In this document: positions 40,001-43,000 of the stretch, in pieces
Layout of the letters: each line of letters starts with the position of its first letter
How positions within the stretch are numbered: position 1 is the first letter of the stretch
Origin: Ahaetulla prasina
Taxonomy: Eukaryota > Chordata > Lepidosauria > Squamata > Colubridae
Assembly (NCBI RefSeq): GCF_028640845.1
Contig: NC_080541.1
Span: forward strand, 9,700,435-9,764,434
DNA length: 64,000 nucleotides
Direction of reading: 5' to 3'
Position numbers and translations under genes: made by a program
The notes under the pieces: generated by a model
What the model was told of the DNA's origin: nothing
The model's input: the letters and a program-made list of their open reading frames with translations, nothing else
Databases searched by the model: none

Positions 40001-43000
40001 AGAGTATCCTACACCCAAAAACGACTGAGACTGGTTGTATACAATAATAGTCACTTGCAGACAAACTGGGGTTTGATATTCCTTTACTTTTAGGGAAAAG
40101 GCAAAGACATAGTCCAAAAACAATCCAGGTCATACACATATAAAGCCAGTCAGGGATGTTACAAATATTAAGTCTTCTTACCAGCGTAGACTTGTACAAC
40201 AAACCAGATCTTCTTTAGAAACACAGTTCAATACATAACAGTCAGTATCTTGAGGAATCAGTAACTAGCCATGATCAAGCAGCGATCATAAAGCTCAAAT
40301 ATACAGTTGCAGCATGTCATCAGGCTACAATGCTGTAGCGTCCCTGTAGATTCCCCACAAGCCATAATTTAGTAGTCCTTTTATACATTGGCTAGAGAGC
40401 TCAACCAATCAGGATGCTTGCATGATGCAGCACAGCCTTAAAGCAATATCATGCCTTTCTACAAACATACATAGTTAGTTTATATATTGCCTGCCCAACT
40501 AGTTAGGCAAATAACAATTTCCTGACAAAGATCAAGGGAGATACTAATACCACTCTATAAAGACTTAGTAAGACCACACCTGGAGTACTGCATCCAGTTT
40601 TGGTCACCACACTATAAAAAAGATGTTGAACCTCTAGAAAGAGTGCAGAGGAGAGCAACCAGGATGATTAGGGGACTGGAGACTAAAACATAGGAAGAAC
40701 AGTTATAGAAACTGGGCATGGCTAGTCTAGTGAAGAGAAGGACCAGGGGAGACATGATAGCAGTCTTCCAATATTTGAGAGGCTGCCACAGAGAGGAATG
40801 GGTCAAGCTATTTTCCAAAGCACCTATCAGCCAGACAAAGAATAATGGATGGAAACTGAAGAAGGAGAGTTTTAACCTGGAAATAAGGATAAATATTCTG
40901 ACAGTGAGAACAATCAGCCAATGGAACAGAAGTTGCCTTTGGACGTTGAGGGAGCTTCAACCCTGGAAGGTTTCAAGAAGAGATTGGACTGCCATTTGTC
41001 AGAAATGGTGTAGAGGCTCCTGCTTGGGGGGGGGAGGGGGTTGGACTAGATGACCTACAAGGTCCCTTCCAACTCTGTTAATCTGTTAAAACTGACTGAC
41101 TGTATTCTGCAATAAGCTTCAACGATTCCTTGCTACCATCTGCCTCGTGATCAGGGATCCTATTTTCACAGATTTCTCTCTCTCTCTCTCTCCTCTAAGC
41201 CAGGGGTCTCCGACCTTGGCAACTTTAAGACTTGTGGACTTCAACTCCCAGGTTCCTCAGCCAGCAAAGCTGGCTGAGGAATTCTGGGAGTTGAAGTCCA
41301 CAAGTCTTAAAGTTGCCAAGGTCGGAGACCCCTGCTCTAAGCCCTTTTCCTATAAATATTTGTGAAAGTGACCTTCCATGTACGCTTTGGTATTCATCAG
41401 TTGGCGGGAGTTCGACTTCCCTGCTCTAATGCCCCACCCAAAGCTTCCTTTTGACGTTCTCTACTTCCACAAGACAAACCTTTTGAGAGGCCCACATTTT
41501 CCCTTAAGAAGTAGAAACAGCGGTTTTAGGAGGAGGATGAAAACAAATTCTCTCTACCTTTTGCTTCGAACATTTTTAGCAGGTGGTGCTGCTAAAAAAA
41601 GGCACCATCCTTTGAAGCCAAGCAGGTGGCTAAAACAAAGAGGAGCTGTCACAGTTTTTGGTGTTTTTTTTTTAAAAAAAGGTTCCTGATAAATGGGGTG
41701 AAAATGAATGGATGGAAGTGAGTTGTTTCTCCGTGTCATATAATCTGTGACACGGGGTGGGTATACGCATAATTTTGTGGGTATATGCACAATTTTGTAT
41801 TTATTTATTTTGTCATGTTTATGTAGTATACAGTATTGACCAAAATTATGGAAACCTTTTGGGAAAAAGTGTATTTTTGAGGTTTCATAGCTAATAACAC
41901 TTTTTTTTTTTGGAGTTTCAAGATAATCCTATTCCACTGCTGGAATGGCCTTGAGAATAGCCCAGACTGTCACCCAATTGAAAATCTATGGAGCCAACTA
42001 AAGAAACTTGTTAGTCAGAAGCGACCCAGCAATAAAACCCAGTGAATAGAAGCAATCATTCAATCTTGGTTTCACATTAGAACAGCTGCAGAACTAAAAG
42101 ACTTGGTTCAGTCCATGGGAAGATGTTGTAAGGCCATAATTCATGCTAAAGGTTACCCAACTAAGTATTAATTGACGTGATAATTTTTGCATCTCTTGTT
42201 TTTTCTACGTGATTCACTTTTCTCCTTTATACTGTAACTGCTATTCTAATAGCAAATCCTTCATAAAAGTTATTGCATTACATTTTTGATTAAATTATCT
42301 TTCCATTGATATATGACATGAGCCAGCAGTGTGCAGCAGCTGTTAAAAAAGCCAACACAGTTCTGGGCTGCATAAACAGAGGGATAGAATCAAGATCACG
42401 TGAAGTGTTAGTGCCACTTTATAATGCCTTGGTAAGGCCACACTTGGAATATTGCATCCAGTTTTGGTCGCCACGATGTAAAAAAGATGTTGAGACTCTA
42501 GAAAGAGTGCAGAGAAGAGCAACAAAGATGATTAGGGGACTGGAGGATAAAACATATGAAGAACAGTTGCAGGAACTGGGTATGTCTAGTTTAACAAAAA
42601 GAAGGACTAGGGGAGACATGATAGCTGTGTTCCAATATCTCAGGGGCTGCCACAAAGAAGAGGGAGTCAGGCTGTTCTCCAAAGCACCTGAGGGTAGAAC
42701 AAGAAGCAATGGGTGGAAACTGGTCAAAGAAAGAAGCAACTTAGAACTAAGGAGAAATTTCCTGACAGTTAGAACAATTAATAAGTGGAACGACTTGCCT
42801 TCAGAAGTTGTGAATGCTCCAACACTGGAAATTTTTAAGAAAATGTTGGATAACCATCTGACTGAGATGGTGTAGGGTTTCCTGCCTGGGCAGGGGGTTG
42901 GACTAGAAGGCCTCCAAGGTCCCTTCCAACTCTGATGTTATGTTATGTTATATATAATTTTATGGTATTACTCCAAAAAAAGTGGTGTTATTAGCTAGTT